Shown here: positions 37,979-48,769 of the stretch, piece after piece
Position numbering within the stretch: the stretch's first letter is position 1
Layout: each line of letters starts with the position of its first letter
Assembly: GCF_033439725.1 (NCBI RefSeq)
Contig: NW_026944383.1
Coordinates: forward strand, 5,270,001 to 5,334,000
Length of the DNA: 64,000 bases
DNA from: Neurospora tetraspora
Lineage: Eukaryota > Ascomycota > Sordariomycetes > Sordariales > Sordariaceae
Direction: 5' to 3'
Notes under the pieces: model-generated
Seen by the model: only the letters and a program-made list of their open reading frames with translations
What the model was told of the DNA's origin: nothing
Databases searched by the model: none
Program-made: the position numbers and the translations under genes

Positions 37979-38027
37979 GTTTAGGATTATCGAGGACGAT
38001 AGTTTCTTTTTTCTATAAGCCGGCATT

Positions 38028-38328
38028 TGATAGGGTAATTCCTAGATTACCCTACCTTTTTTGTATTATAGTTTAAATTAGTAATGACGGCCTAAATTAG
38101 CTGGGCTGTTATAGAAGCTTCTATACCCAGCCGTTGCCTAGAATTCTAACTACCCTATAGCTAGTACCCTACTCTCGCCCAGTATATCCTTTCTATATAG
38201 ACGGTTAGTTAGGATAGCCTCTTCTTTCCTTTAACATTATCCTTCTTTTACCTTACTATATACACTAATATAGCTTTACTCTATTGAATTGTTATATTGA
38301 GTGCATTATTTCTTCTATCCCCGTATCA
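38028..38328 (+). repeat. 3' LTR of the 11.4 kb LTR element
   Basis: 301 bp copy ending TATCA and followed by TTGAG. Collinear with the 5' copy over its whole length. Confidence 0.85.
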
Positions 38329-38333
38329 TTGAG

Positions 38334-39540
38334 CCCTACTTCTTTTACGTTTAACCGCTTATTTAATAAAAGAGTTCGATTTTAGTATAATTATTTAAAT
38401 AAATTTTAGTTTTAGAGAGTTCGATTTTAGTATAGCTATTTGAATATAATCTAGTATTGGCTTTAGAAAGGATTACTATTACTTTAGCTACTCTAGAGAT
38501 AAGCCGAAATTGTACGTTAATTCTAATTCTAATTTTAATTCTAATTCTAATTTTAGTTCTAATTCTAAAGAGGGTTCTATAGAGTGTAAGAATTCTAATT
38601 ATAATTCTAGCTTTAGAGAAAGTTTTGGAGAGACTTTTGGAGAGAGTTTTGGAGAGAGTTTTAGAAGCGGGTATAATAGAACTGGCATGCACTATAGCCG
38701 AGTCCGCCAAACTTATAAAAGATAGGACAATGTTCGCTTGCCAACGAATATCGGAAGTGCATACTATATAGCCAATGTCAACCCTATAATAGCGGGAGTT
38801 TTAGAAGCGGGAACTTTAGAAGCGGGAATAGAGAGTTTAAGTCTACATTTGAGTTTAATGTTTGCTTTAATATAGCTACTTGAATATAGTTTAATATTAA
38901 TTTTGAATTTTTCTTAATATTACTTCCGATTGGTTATTATAATTTAAAGTATTAGAATTAACTAGCTTCCGTACGCATTTACTCTTCGTAGGCCGTTTTA
39001 TAAAGTTAGGAGTAAGTTTATTAATATTATTATTCTCCTAGTAAAATAATTTGCGCTGAATATTAGGTTATAAGTGAGGTAGGTTATTAAAGTTGCTTTA
39101 TTTAATAAGTTTAGCCTTTTTACTCCCTTTTTTACCCTTTAACGTTAGTATAGCTTTTTATTTCTTAGGGGTTTTAGGAATCTTCTACTTCTTTATTTTT
39201 GGGAGGATTGCGTATCCGTTAAGGATAATTCTAGTAGAGTTCCTCAATCGGCCTTTCTTTTTAATAACGCGGGGATTTCTAAAACGAAGGTAGAAATCGC
39301 TAAAATTCTATTCAAAATAATTAATTAATAATAATATATAAATATATAGATAATAGGTACATAAGAGATGTAGTATATTATATAATATATAAGAGGCTCT
39401 TTAAAATATTAACGCGGGTAGATATAAGTAAACTTTAATAATTTATTTATTACTAACTATTTAAATATTTAATAACGACAAAGTAATCTATATTAGAAAG
39501 GAACATTATAATCGTCGTCATAGATAGGAGGATAAAGGGG
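38334..39540. other. MULE interior, AT-rich, with simple repeats
   Basis: Contains a TTCTAATTCTAATTTTAA-type microsatellite (38519-38568), a GGAGAGAGTTTT triplication (38624-38664) and repeats of AGCGGGAACTTTAGA (about 38790-38835). It is collinear with the MULE left flank once the LTR element is removed. No gene recognised. Confidence 0.5.
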
Positions 39541-41050
39541 AGGAGTGTTTGGTTGCTAATTTATTAGCCGGCTCTTCTCTACTTAAAAATATTTACAATT
39601 AATTATTTTTAGTATAATATATATAATTTATATTAGTAAATTACTTAAGTAAGGATAGGTAATAAATTCGTATTTCTAGTAGATTTAATTTTTTAGTAAC
39701 TTTTTAACGAAAGTAAGTTTTTATTTATCAACTATTTTAATAACGGCGGCAATTAATTTATAGATATTATTATTACCATTAAGGAGGTAGCTTTTAACGT
39801 TCAGGTTACTTAATTTAATTGGGGAGGTAACTTTAATACTAAAATTTTTGTATTATTTGATATAATAGTATGCCCATTGATTTCTAATAGGGAGCTAATT
39901 CTTTTAAATATAACGAAGGATTAACTTTTAGGTTAAGAAGCGTTTCTTTATATCTTCCTAAGTAGTAAAGAATTTGCCCTCTATATTATTATATATTATG
40001 AATTTGAAATGCTTTACAACGCTATAGGGGCTATTAGTAATTATTAAATTAATTAAAGTATTAGCACTACGTACAGAAGTATAGAAATTATAATCGTCGT
40101 TATTAAAGTAAACAGGAGTTACCTACTTATTAATACTTTCTTCGTCGTTGGAATTATCGTTAGAATCATTGCTATCTTCGCCTTCGTTATTATTGTCTTT
40201 AGCCTTGTTTAATTCTTTCTACCTTAATTTAGTATTATATAAAACGTTTTTAATAATATAAAATAAATAGAGTTATTATTAAATATAAGGAAAATTCTTT
40301 ACTAGTGATTGTTTTATTTTTTTGTATTTGTCAGTAATAATAATGGTTGGTTTAAAGAGATTATATTGTAATTTCAATTCTTTAATAGTATTGATAAGGA
40401 AATCGAAGGCTTGTTATTTTTCGTTGTTAATAATATTAAAGATGTAATTAAGAATAGAATTAATATTAGTAATATTTGAAATTTGGTAAAAGGGTTAATT
40501 AAAACGATTAGTATTATATATATTATCGACGATTATAACTTTAAGGAACCGTTTAACTATATAGAGATAGCGTAGGAATATAAATATAATACTAAGTAAC
40601 TTTATTTTGTCATTAAGATCTATTTTCTTAATATAGTCAATATCGTTATTATTAAATACTTTAAGGAGGGTACTAGTAAGGGTATAACCGTTAAGGTTAC
40701 GCCGGCGAAAATAAATGCGCGCGTTATAAATATTTTTGTTTATATATATTATATTTGGGTATTTATTCTATACAATAATAGTAATTTCACGAGCTCGTAT
40801 AATATTTATTTTAGAATTTTCTTCGATAGTATTAAATATATCGGGCTTTAATTTACGGTATTGAAAGTAGGTAGAAGGGTAGTATAACCGTATATAATTA
40901 TATTTTCGGTAACTGAAATTATAATATAAATAAAAATTATTAGAATCCATCTTCTAAATGTTTCTTTATAATAGCCTTCTAGTTATAACCATATTTCTGT
41001 AATACCGTTTTTCGAACCGTTACTTTTAATTTACCCAGCTAATTAAACTG
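39540..41050 (-). pseudogene. MULE transposase relic
   Basis: The minus strand keeps the MULE transposase domain in order. An I-Y-N-A-R type block is followed by L-N-G-Y-T (about 40720-40680). An F-L-K-V-x-I-V-D-N-T-Y-N-T-N-R-F block holds the first catalytic Asp (about 40555-40490). A P-x-I-I-I-T-D-K block holds the second Asp (about 40345-40320). An L-F-x-I-I-K-N-V block, the family's C/H-x-W/L-H-I-x-K-N, is at about 40265-40235. A long acidic Asn/Ser-rich insertion follows. The longest uninterrupted stretch is 60 codons (40950-40768). Several stops and RIP-type composition show it is inactive. It reads toward the left end, so the gene starts near the right terminal repeat. Confidence 0.75.
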
Positions 41051-41841
41051 GTTATAGAAGAAATAGTATTATATATATTCGCTAACTGGCATTCTAGGTT
41101 TTATACTATAACTATTTCTATAATCAACCGCAAAACTATAGTACTTTGCCAAACGTTAACCGCTTCGTAAAAGTCTTGAATCGTTGTATATAAAAGTATA
41201 GCATTAACGGGTAAATTAATAATTATATTCTTATAATTAATAATAATACTCTCCTCCTTTAAATTAAAATTAGAATTATTCTCTTACTAGGGTAATTATA
41301 TTAAAGGAAGCGGATTAGAATTATAATTAAATTTACTATCGGAATTAGAATTGCTATTAATAAGAATATCATTATTAAAGAAGCCTTCTTATTCTTTAAT
41401 ATTAATAAAAGGATTACTATCGCTATTATTAACCATATTACTATTAATATCGTCGATTTGGGTAAGGTCGATAGTTGCGCCGTTATTTGGATTTTACAAC
41501 GGTATTTTGAGAATTTTATATATAATATGTATAATATTATATAATTTTAAGAAAATTAATAAACGGTTACAATAATTAATATAATTAATATTTACGTACC
41601 TGCGGTCGACTTTAACCTATTCTAGTAATAAAAGGTAATTTAATTATAAAGAGAGAATTGAAAGAAGGTTAGGTTAAAAGGCATATTCAAAATCACTAAA
41701 TCTAAAAATAAGGGTCATACACATAGGGTCTACTAGTTGACTGGGCTTGGTACTATTTCACACGGGAAGGCTATTATACAATTATTATCTAGTTAAAATA
41801 AACCGCTATAAAAAATTATGTGCACGTTAAACCCTAACCCG

Positions 41842-41905
41842 ATTGGGGCCTCTATAAGGGTTGGGGCCTCTATAGCCAAAGGCTGGGGCCGCCGGAGCAA
41901 ATGCC
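41842..41905 (-). repeat. Right terminal inverted repeat of the MULE
   Basis: Inverted copy of the left end, followed by AAACTTGC at 41906-41913. Joining the flanks at one copy of AAACTTGC restores the pre-insertion site between 26560 and 41914. Confidence 0.9.
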
Positions 41906-41913
41906 AAACTTGC

Positions 41914-42547
41914 ATGCGAGGTGGATTTTCGCTTCGACCCTTCGTTTTGGGAGCCAGAACTGTCCAGCTCGTTCAAGTTGTTTCAATGTTGCGAGCTTTG
42001 TGATATCGCCAGTCCGTGGTATCGTTGAGTCGAGAGTCACTGATAGGCAATGATGGGTGACCATCGAAAAAGAACCTCAACGGAGAATCCCGAATAACTT
42101 TTGAGCGAGCTTGGCGCTCTTGAACTGCCAAGTTCGTTGTCAATTGGTTGCGTCTGTCAATGGGGGGCGACGGCCCGAGGACGAAGCTTTGCCAAGTCGT
42201 GTTTCAACGAAGTGCATCGTTGTCGAAGCGACAGGGTCTGTCAGGTCGCGTGGGTCGGGTGTTTCGCGCAATGTCAAAAACCCAGCGGCCGACGGATCGA
42301 ACGAGACAGTTCCAGAACGAGAAGAACGAGAAGCCAACGTGCTGAGGTCAAGGTGGAATTTCAATGGGCCTTGAACACAAAATTTTTCAATGATCTCGAT
42401 CGCTTGATCGCGTCCGAGAAAAGCGAGAGAAAAGGGCCGCAGCGCAATTGCAACAGTCTTCACCGCCGTGTGGGGGATTTGTAGAATCTCGAAAACATCG
42501 GGATCTGGTGTGGCGGAGTCTTTGACGTGCATTGACAAGATCCGGTA
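41914..42547 (-). other. Host DNA right of the MULE with an unidentified minus-strand reading frame
   Basis: A 132-codon minus-strand frame (42538-42140) starting MSMHVKDSATPDPDVFEI, plus a shorter one at 42064-41870, could be fragments of one gene, but I recognise no family. The frame starts just inside the MITE at 42557, so any promoter or upstream exon would be separated from it by that insertion. Low confidence that it is coding. Confidence 0.25.
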
Positions 42548-42556
42548 GCAGGATTT

Positions 42557-42933
42557 CGAGCCGACTAGAGCGACTGTGTAACTGCCTAGCGCGACTGTGT
42601 GGGGCCATACAAATTTGAAAGCTCCGGCACGGGCCTCAGCTCCAAAGCTGGCATCAAACCTGCGCGGCCAAAGTCATGACAACCATCACCGGAAGTTTTC
42701 ATTCTAAACGATAATAACGAAAGCTCAAAACTACATCTTTTCGAACGCCGAATTTACATTCACACGCGGGGGCCCCTCACCGGCCCCCTGCACCCCCGGA
42801 ACTAACCCTGACTAACCCTAACACCTAACCCTAACCGCTAACCCTAACACTAACCTTAGGGTCTTTGGATGCGACTTACACCTTATCTCCACACAGTCGC
42901 GCTAGGCAGTTACACAGTCGCTCTAATCACCTC
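42557..42933. mobile_element. Non-autonomous MULE-like MITE containing telomere-type repeats
   Basis: About 377 bp bounded by inverted repeats of roughly 46 bp (about 42558-42603 and 42888-42933) that begin GAG and contain TAGAGCGACTGTGTAACTGC. It is flanked by the perfect 9-bp direct repeat GCAGGATTT (42548-42556 and 42934-42942), the usual MULE target duplication length. The interior has no coding capacity. It holds a G/C-rich tract (about 42765-42800) and a degenerate CCCTAA array. It is not RIP-decayed, so it is recent or too short to have been targeted. The transposase source is unknown; its ends differ from those of the large MULE upstream. Confidence 0.75.
42801..42862 (+). repeat. Interstitial telomere-type repeat (CCCTAA)n, degenerate
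   Basis: Seven TAACC(C/T)T-type units separated by short variants (TAACCCTGAC, TAACCCTAACAC, TAACCCTAACCG and others), ending with an inverted TTAGGG. The fungal telomere unit is TTAGGG/CCCTAA. The array lies wholly inside the MITE. Confidence 0.8.
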
Positions 42934-42942
42934 GCAGGATTT

Positions 42943-45300
42943 GGTTTCATCTGATGGTGATCTGTCGACATGTTGGAGATTCGAGTTTTGGCTTGGATTG
43001 GAAAGATCTCAAAACAATTGCTCCAGTGTCGGAGACCCGGAGTGCCTGGTGCCGGTCATTGGTCAGATCACGTGAGCGCGAACACATGCCATACTACCAT
43101 ATCCGAACCGTTCCACTTGGTTCGCTCGGGTCCACTCGCTGTCGCGAAGACGGAGTTTTTTCCGTCGTTGGAAATTGCAAGGACCCCTCCATCACCCAGA
43201 CCCTTACGCCATCGTACGTGATGGGCTCCATCATCGCTCCACGGCGAACATTTGGATTGTCATATGCAAAGCCTTCAATCAGTCATTGACTATACGACCA
43301 GAATATTCACAGCTTGCCACAAAGGCCCAAACGATGAAAGAGAAAAGACCGCAACGAGAAAGTCTTGTGCATCAAACCCCCACGCCGAATGGACAAGCCG
43401 ACCAAACTGCGACCAAAGCACAAGAAGAACACTAATGCAATGCATGGAATTTGGACGAACATTGCAACGTGAAATCGGACCGTGTTCGCCAGGTACCTTC
43501 TACATAGGTACACTTGGTCGGGTGGGTTGGTCATGGTGCGATGCTGCCCCTGCGACTGCGTGTTTCCTACTACAGGTGGCGTGTCAACGAGCATTCCCAT
43601 CCCCTATTCAATGTGATGAGCGCTGATACAGAGCAGCATCTTGTGGAAGAGAAGATTATCACCGACCTACACGTTCACCGCCGCAGTCGAAGAACACAGC
43701 AGCAGGCCAATTCGGCACGTATCATGTAGCCCTATGACACAGTACGGATTCCTGCCGAATCGCTTCCCGCTGCAAATCCCCGAAATCCGGCCGTGGTCGC
43801 TCTTCGGGTCGAGTGGATCGGAGGATCGGACCCGGATTCGACGAGCGGAACGGTGACAGGGCCGCAGGGGTGAGGTCACAGGGCAAGACCGGCAGGGGTT
43901 GGCTCCGTGGCCCCCAACCGGTTCCTCCCCGCAAGTGGCTCCTCCGTCTCCGGGATGGGGCTCTTTGACATCCCAGCGGTTGACATTGAGCACTAGCCAA
44001 ATTAGACGGACAAATACGGAGTTGATGCCCGGAGGGGCCAACTCCGAAGTCATTACCTGCCCAGAACCCTTTTGTTGCGAACGCCGAAGCTATTGCCCGG
44101 GTTTGCAGCCCGGGTGGAACAGTACACCTGAAGCAGCCGCTAAGAGGCGCGATAGCCTCACCTCACATCCCGCTGTATCATGGGAGCAATGGCCTAGTGG
44201 GCCTCGAGGTTTTTCCAGCAAGTGTTGACTCACACGGTCAAGCGTCCACTTCCTCGTGGGATGCCGCTATTCTGGAGGAGATCTCCTGTATCAACAGTGG
44301 ACCGAGAGGATGATAAGCTCGAAAATCTGACAATCCGGTGATGCTGAATCCAGTGATAAAGGCATCACCTCCTTCCTTTGTTGGGCATCAACCAGATACG
44401 TAGCATTCAACGCCCGTTCTAGCCATGGCGGTGACATTGGAGTAGTATCCTCGTCTGAACTGGTCGAGGGTTCAAAAGGGCGAATGAGTTCGTCGCGTCT
44501 AACTTCGCGATGCCGAGCCTTTCGGCCAATCAGCCCCTCTCCCTCCTGTTAAACTGGGGCCGGTCTCGGACGGTTCCAGCAAACCTGAAATGAACTGCAC
44601 AGAAGTTCGACGATAGCAATCTCTTCTTGGCAATCGTCATGGTTCTGGCAGCTGGCTGCTGGGACGATTCTGACTTGATTGGGATGACCGTCCCTGAAGT
44701 CCTTGTTTCAAGGGGCCCACTATCGCCATCAGGGACATGGCGATAACCATCAGGAAGGACTATCAGCCGCAATGGCGACAGCACCTATCCCAGGCCATTG
44801 AGCACTTTTATTGGTTGGTTCTGGGTCACGTTGTAGGGCGTCAAGGGCGCACCGCGAGACGTGCTCGCTGTAAGAAGCGAGCGAGTCCAACCCCAAAGAG
44901 GAGACCGTGATGGTACAATACAGAAGTACCTACACCAACCCCTACGCAGCAGGCAGTACGTACCGCATAACCACGACGGCGAGGGCACGAGGCTCCTTTG
45001 TTGATGATCTACGCAGGGGTGATCGTGAAAAGTGGCGACGACCGTACGCGATAGACGACGAGAGTGTCAATGGAGATGGAAAACATATAATGTCACGGAC
45101 GGGCCCTTCCCCAGACGAAAATGGTCCTCATCATTATCAGATAATTCACGCACATTAACCATCCACTGGGGGTTATCACTCATTCTCTCTTTCGGTCTCT
45201 CTCTGATATACCGGTGTTTACACCCCGTTGCATGGTAAACCACTAATCGGATCGATCGATTTACCCCTGAACCGAGCCGAATACCCTGAGACACAACAAG
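42943..45300. other. Intergenic DNA upstream of the MFS gene, no supported gene
   Basis: Frames of 70-128 codons occur on both strands (for example 43252-43626 and 43667-44053) but overlap each other and lack recognisable domains or splice signals. The last few hundred bases are the MFS promoter region; CT-rich stretches around 45180-45205 are typical of fungal promoters. Confidence 0.4.
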
Positions 45301-47128
45301 ATGACGAACGTCGTCGACAACAGTCTAGCCCTCTCTCAACAACAAGCTTCCACTTCTGACTTAGTAGCATCAACACCACAAGACATCGCCATGCCAGCAA
45401 CACAAGCAGCGCCCACGGCGGCTGGGGCGCCACAACCCCCAAAGGAAAAGATCCCCGAAGGAGGAGAGACACAGCAGGACTACAAGCTCGTCACGTTTTC
45501 GGAAGGAGACCCTGCAAACCCCAAGAACTGGTCGAAAGCGTACAAGTGGTACTGTACCATGGTCGTCGCCATCACCTGTTTCGTCGTCGCCTTTTGTTCC
45601 TCCGTCATCACTGCCGATGTCGACAGTGTAGCTCATGAGTTCGGCATCAGCCACGAGGCCGCTCTCCTCCCCATTACCGTTTTCGTCGTTGGTTTCGGTG
45701 TTGGTAAGTTTTTACAATCTGGGGAAGAAGATCATCTTGGGTTTTCTCCGAGATCTAACAAGATGATACAGGTCCCATGGTCTTCGCTCCGCTTTCCGAA
45801 GTCTTTGGAAGACAGATCATCTATGGCACAACGCTTCTCATGGCCGTTGTCTTTACCATTCCCTGCGCCGTCTCCAAGAACATCGGTACCCTCATTGTCT
45901 GCCGCTTGATCGACGGTATTGCCTTCTCCGCGCCCATGACCCTGGTCGGCGGTACTCTTGCCGATTTGTGGAGGAACGAGGAGCGTGGTGTCCCCATGGC
46001 TGCCTTTTCTGCTGCTCCTTTCATCGGTCCTGCTAGTAAGTTTTCCAGTTACCCCTTTTTCACCTACCGGAATAGAAAACACTAACCAAATCCTCCACAG
46101 TCGGTCCTCTCGTCGGTGGTTGGCTCTGCCTCGCCGGCTGGCGCTGGCTCTACTGGATCCAGCTCATCCTGGCCTTCGTCGTCTGGGTCCTCATCACCTT
46201 CACCGTCAAGGAGACCTACGCACCCACCATCCTCGGTCGCCGCGCCAAGAACCTCCGCAAGCAGACCGGTGACAACTCGTACGTGACCGAGGGCGATCTC
46301 GACCAGCGTCCCTTCTCGGAGCGCATGTCCGTCTTCCTGATTCGGCCCTTCCAGCTCTTGTTCCGCGAGCTCATCGTGTTGCTCATCTCGCTCTACATGT
46401 CGGTCCTCTACGGTCTTCTCTACATGTTCTTCGTCGCCTACCCCGTCGTCTTCGAGGGCGGCAAGGGCTACTCGCACGGCCAGACGGGCCTCATGTTCAT
46501 CCCGCTCGCGGTGGGAGTCATCTGCTCGGCCATGTGCGCCCCCATTGTCAACAAGCACTACCTCACCCAAGTCCAGAAATACAACGGCAAGCCGCCCGCC
46601 GAGGTCCGGCTGATCCCCATGATGGTCTCGTGCTGGTTCATCCCCATCGGCCTCTTCATCTTCGCCTGGTCCTCGTACCCGCGCCTGATCTGGGTCGGCC
46701 CCTGCCTCGCCGGCTTCCCCATCGGCTTCGGCTTCATTTTCCTGTATAACGCAGCCAACAACTACCTGGTCGACTCGTACCAGCACCAGGCCGCGTCCGC
46801 GCTCGCCGCCAAGACTTTTATTCGTTCCTTCTGGGGTGCCGGCACCGTCCTGTTCACTGAGCAGATGTACCACCGCATGGGCGACCAGTGGGCCTCGACC
46901 TTTTTGGCCTTTTTGGGTCTGCTGTGCTGCGCGATCCCCTTCGCTTTCTGGAAGTTTGGCGCTCGCATCCGCAAGAGATCCAAGTACGCTTATGGTGGTG
47001 ATGATGGTGAGGAGGATAGCCATGATTCGGATATTGAGAACCAGAAGAACGAACGCGATCCTAATGCGCCGCTGGTTCATGACCAGTTGGCGTTGGAGAG
47101 GGCAAGGTCTTATGTTAGCAACCCTTAA
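45301..47128 (+). CDS. MFS transporter, DHA1 family (polyamine / drug:H+ antiporter-like)
   Basis: Three exons (45301-45703, 45772-46035, 46101-47128) encode 564 residues. Introns are 68 and 65 bp, with GTAAGT donors and CAG acceptors, and both joins continue conserved transmembrane sequence. The hydrophilic N tail (residues 1-80) ends in [14 protein letters not shown], the signature preceding helix 1 in fungal DHA1 polyamine/fluconazole transporters. PLSEVFGR at 141-148 is the loop 2-3 motif A variant of this family. The pattern fits 12 helices with a central loop (about residues 290-330) and an acidic C tail rich in Asp/Glu. Helix 11-12 features such as GFPIGFGF and NNYLVDSY are also typical of the family. 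It should export small cations, polyamines or xenobiotics at the plasma membrane by proton antiport. Substrate unknown. It converges with the MATE gene downstream. Confidence 0.93.
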
Positions 47129-48769
47129 ACGGGTTTTTGACAACGGAAGTCGGTCGTTTTATGCATCAAGCGCACGGATCAGTCTTTATGAGGGATTGAT
47201 CCAAATCACTCGCTTCGCTACCTGAGATAGCACCAACACATAACACAAACAAACACAGAGAGAAAGAGAAAGAGAAAGAAAAGAGGATACATAATCCCCC
47301 TACAATCAGGTGACAGAGTCACTCACAAAGTTAAACCGTCTCCAAAAAAACCGGGGGTCGTTTTACTACCTGTACACATTATTACATCCACCATCACCAT
47401 CAACATCAACATCCACGGCGACATCAAACGATCAGATATCCCCTTGTTTTGGGCATTTATTGCAGCGGGAGTCAAAATTTCGTTGGTTTTGAAGGGCGAA
47501 GAAGAAGCATGCATGATTTATGGAGTTTATGTTTTGATTTGGTCATGTTTTTTACGGGATACCTGATAACGGATGAGCTATGGAGTTGATGTTTACATGT
47601 ATTTTTCTGCATTTTAGACGTTTTAGATGTTTTAGAGATTCCCCCCATATTTTATACCTACCTAGTCAATAATAAGACAACATACCTATCAATTACCTAT
47701 GTACCGCATCTACCTCGAACGTGATTGAGACTTGATTGAGACTTGTTGTGTAACGGCTGATGAACTGGTAACAGTCAAGTTGTTCATCCGACGTGGATCG
47801 GGTGCCCGGAGATGGATGTTAGAGAAGGGAAGGGAAGGGATCCACATTTTGTCCTACCACCCACTTGCACTCCAGCGCAACACACCAACCAGTACCGGTA
47901 CCGAGACATCACCACTACCACTTCCTTCCAAGAACGAACACACCAAAATAATCACACATAGAACCCAAGTGCCTTTTCTAGGAACAACAGATGATATCCC
48001 TTACGATCAGACATTTACGATTCGACATCTCTTACGATCCTCTTACGATCCATACTGACACGATCGCATCGCCATGCGCTATCCGAGGATCGACCTTGGT
48101 GTTGATAAGGGAGTTCCACAGTGTCTCTGTACTTCGTTGCGGTACTGTACTGTACGGTACACGCGCGGCCGCGGCGGCGCGAACGGGTACGTACCTCTAC
48201 CCCCCACAAAGTGCTATGAACATGCTCGATGACGTATGGCCAAGAGATTTTGGTGGTCCCGTTCAAGGGAAACTTTCAACGTCGTGTATCACAACTTCAC
48301 AACGTCCAGCAGCTTTTGTGACCAAGACATTTTGAAATGCGGCGAAAGGACTTCCTTTGAGACAGAACACAAGACAAGAGTCGCGGTCGCTTACCCGAGA
48401 CAACTCGAACGGTCGTAGTCTCCTTTTTGGCTTGAGTGATAACGTCCTTTGTTTTCAAAACTCTATATGACGCCACCCCCTCAACAACTCGGACGTCTAC
48501 ACTAACCTAGCACAACATGCAGTACATGCTGATTGGACTCCGTGAAACCCAAACTCCGTGATATCATGCTCCCAAGGCGGTGCCGCACAGCGGCTATGTG
48601 GTTCATGCAAAGTACGTAAGCCGTCAAACCCGGACAATGCAACCTCCCTTTTGCTCACTCAAACACCTCGTCTTTCGTTTTGTTTTTGTTCTTGTCATGT
48701 TCGTTTCGTTTCGTTTTTGGTTGCTTTTTACTTCAGTCATTTTGACACTTACCAGCCTCAGCCAAGGCA
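47129..48769. other. Convergent intergenic region between the MFS and MATE genes
   Basis: Contains an AGAGAAAGAGAAAGAGAAAG purine microsatellite (about 47255-47280), CATCAACATC repeats (about 47395-47415) and terminator-like AT-rich stretches. No gene recognised. Confidence 0.5.

Larger units (their letters stand above)
26929..38328 (+). mobile_element. LTR retrotransposon fossil with both LTRs and target duplication, carrying nested Gypsy material
   Basis: LTRs of 306 bp (26929-27234) and 301 bp (38028-38328) start TGATAGGG and end in TATCA or its decayed form, giving inverted TGATA/TATCA termini. Both outer flanks carry TTGAG (26924-26928 and 38329-38333), a 5-bp target duplication. The internal region holds a plus-strand gag-like part (about 28600-30770), a minus-strand Gypsy pol piece (about 31500-34222) and a plus-strand stretch with two zinc-finger-like blocks (34300-36600). 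It is therefore a composite of at least two elements. LTR differences are mostly transitions. The coding parts are broken many times, so the element is an old fossil, but it is younger than the MULE it interrupts. Confidence 0.85.
26569..41905 (-). mobile_element. MULE DNA transposon, interrupted by an 11.4 kb LTR element
   Basis: Terminal inverted repeats of 64 bp with only two mismatches (26569-26632 and 41842-41905) begin GGCAATTGCTCCGG. They are flanked by the perfect 8-bp target duplication AAACTTGC (26561-26568 and 41906-41913). A MULE transposase relic lies on the minus strand in the right part. Removing the nested LTR element leaves about 3.9 kb, a normal MULE size. The repeats contain a doubled AGAGGCCCCAA motif. 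The outer ends are GC-rich and well preserved while the interior is RIP-decayed. An 8-bp duplication also fits hAT elements, but the transposase type decides for MULE. Confidence 0.88.

Noticed and set aside
42140-43000. Possible GFA/CENP-V-like start (a C-Q-C word) bridging the MITE insertion site
   Set aside because: Only one cysteine pair is present and the frame ends soon after; the zinc-binding pattern of the family is not found.
46082-47143. Long minus-strand reading frame (353 codons) opposite the MFS transporter
   Set aside because: Antisense shadow of MFS exon 3; the plus strand shows clear conserved transporter motifs and splice sites.
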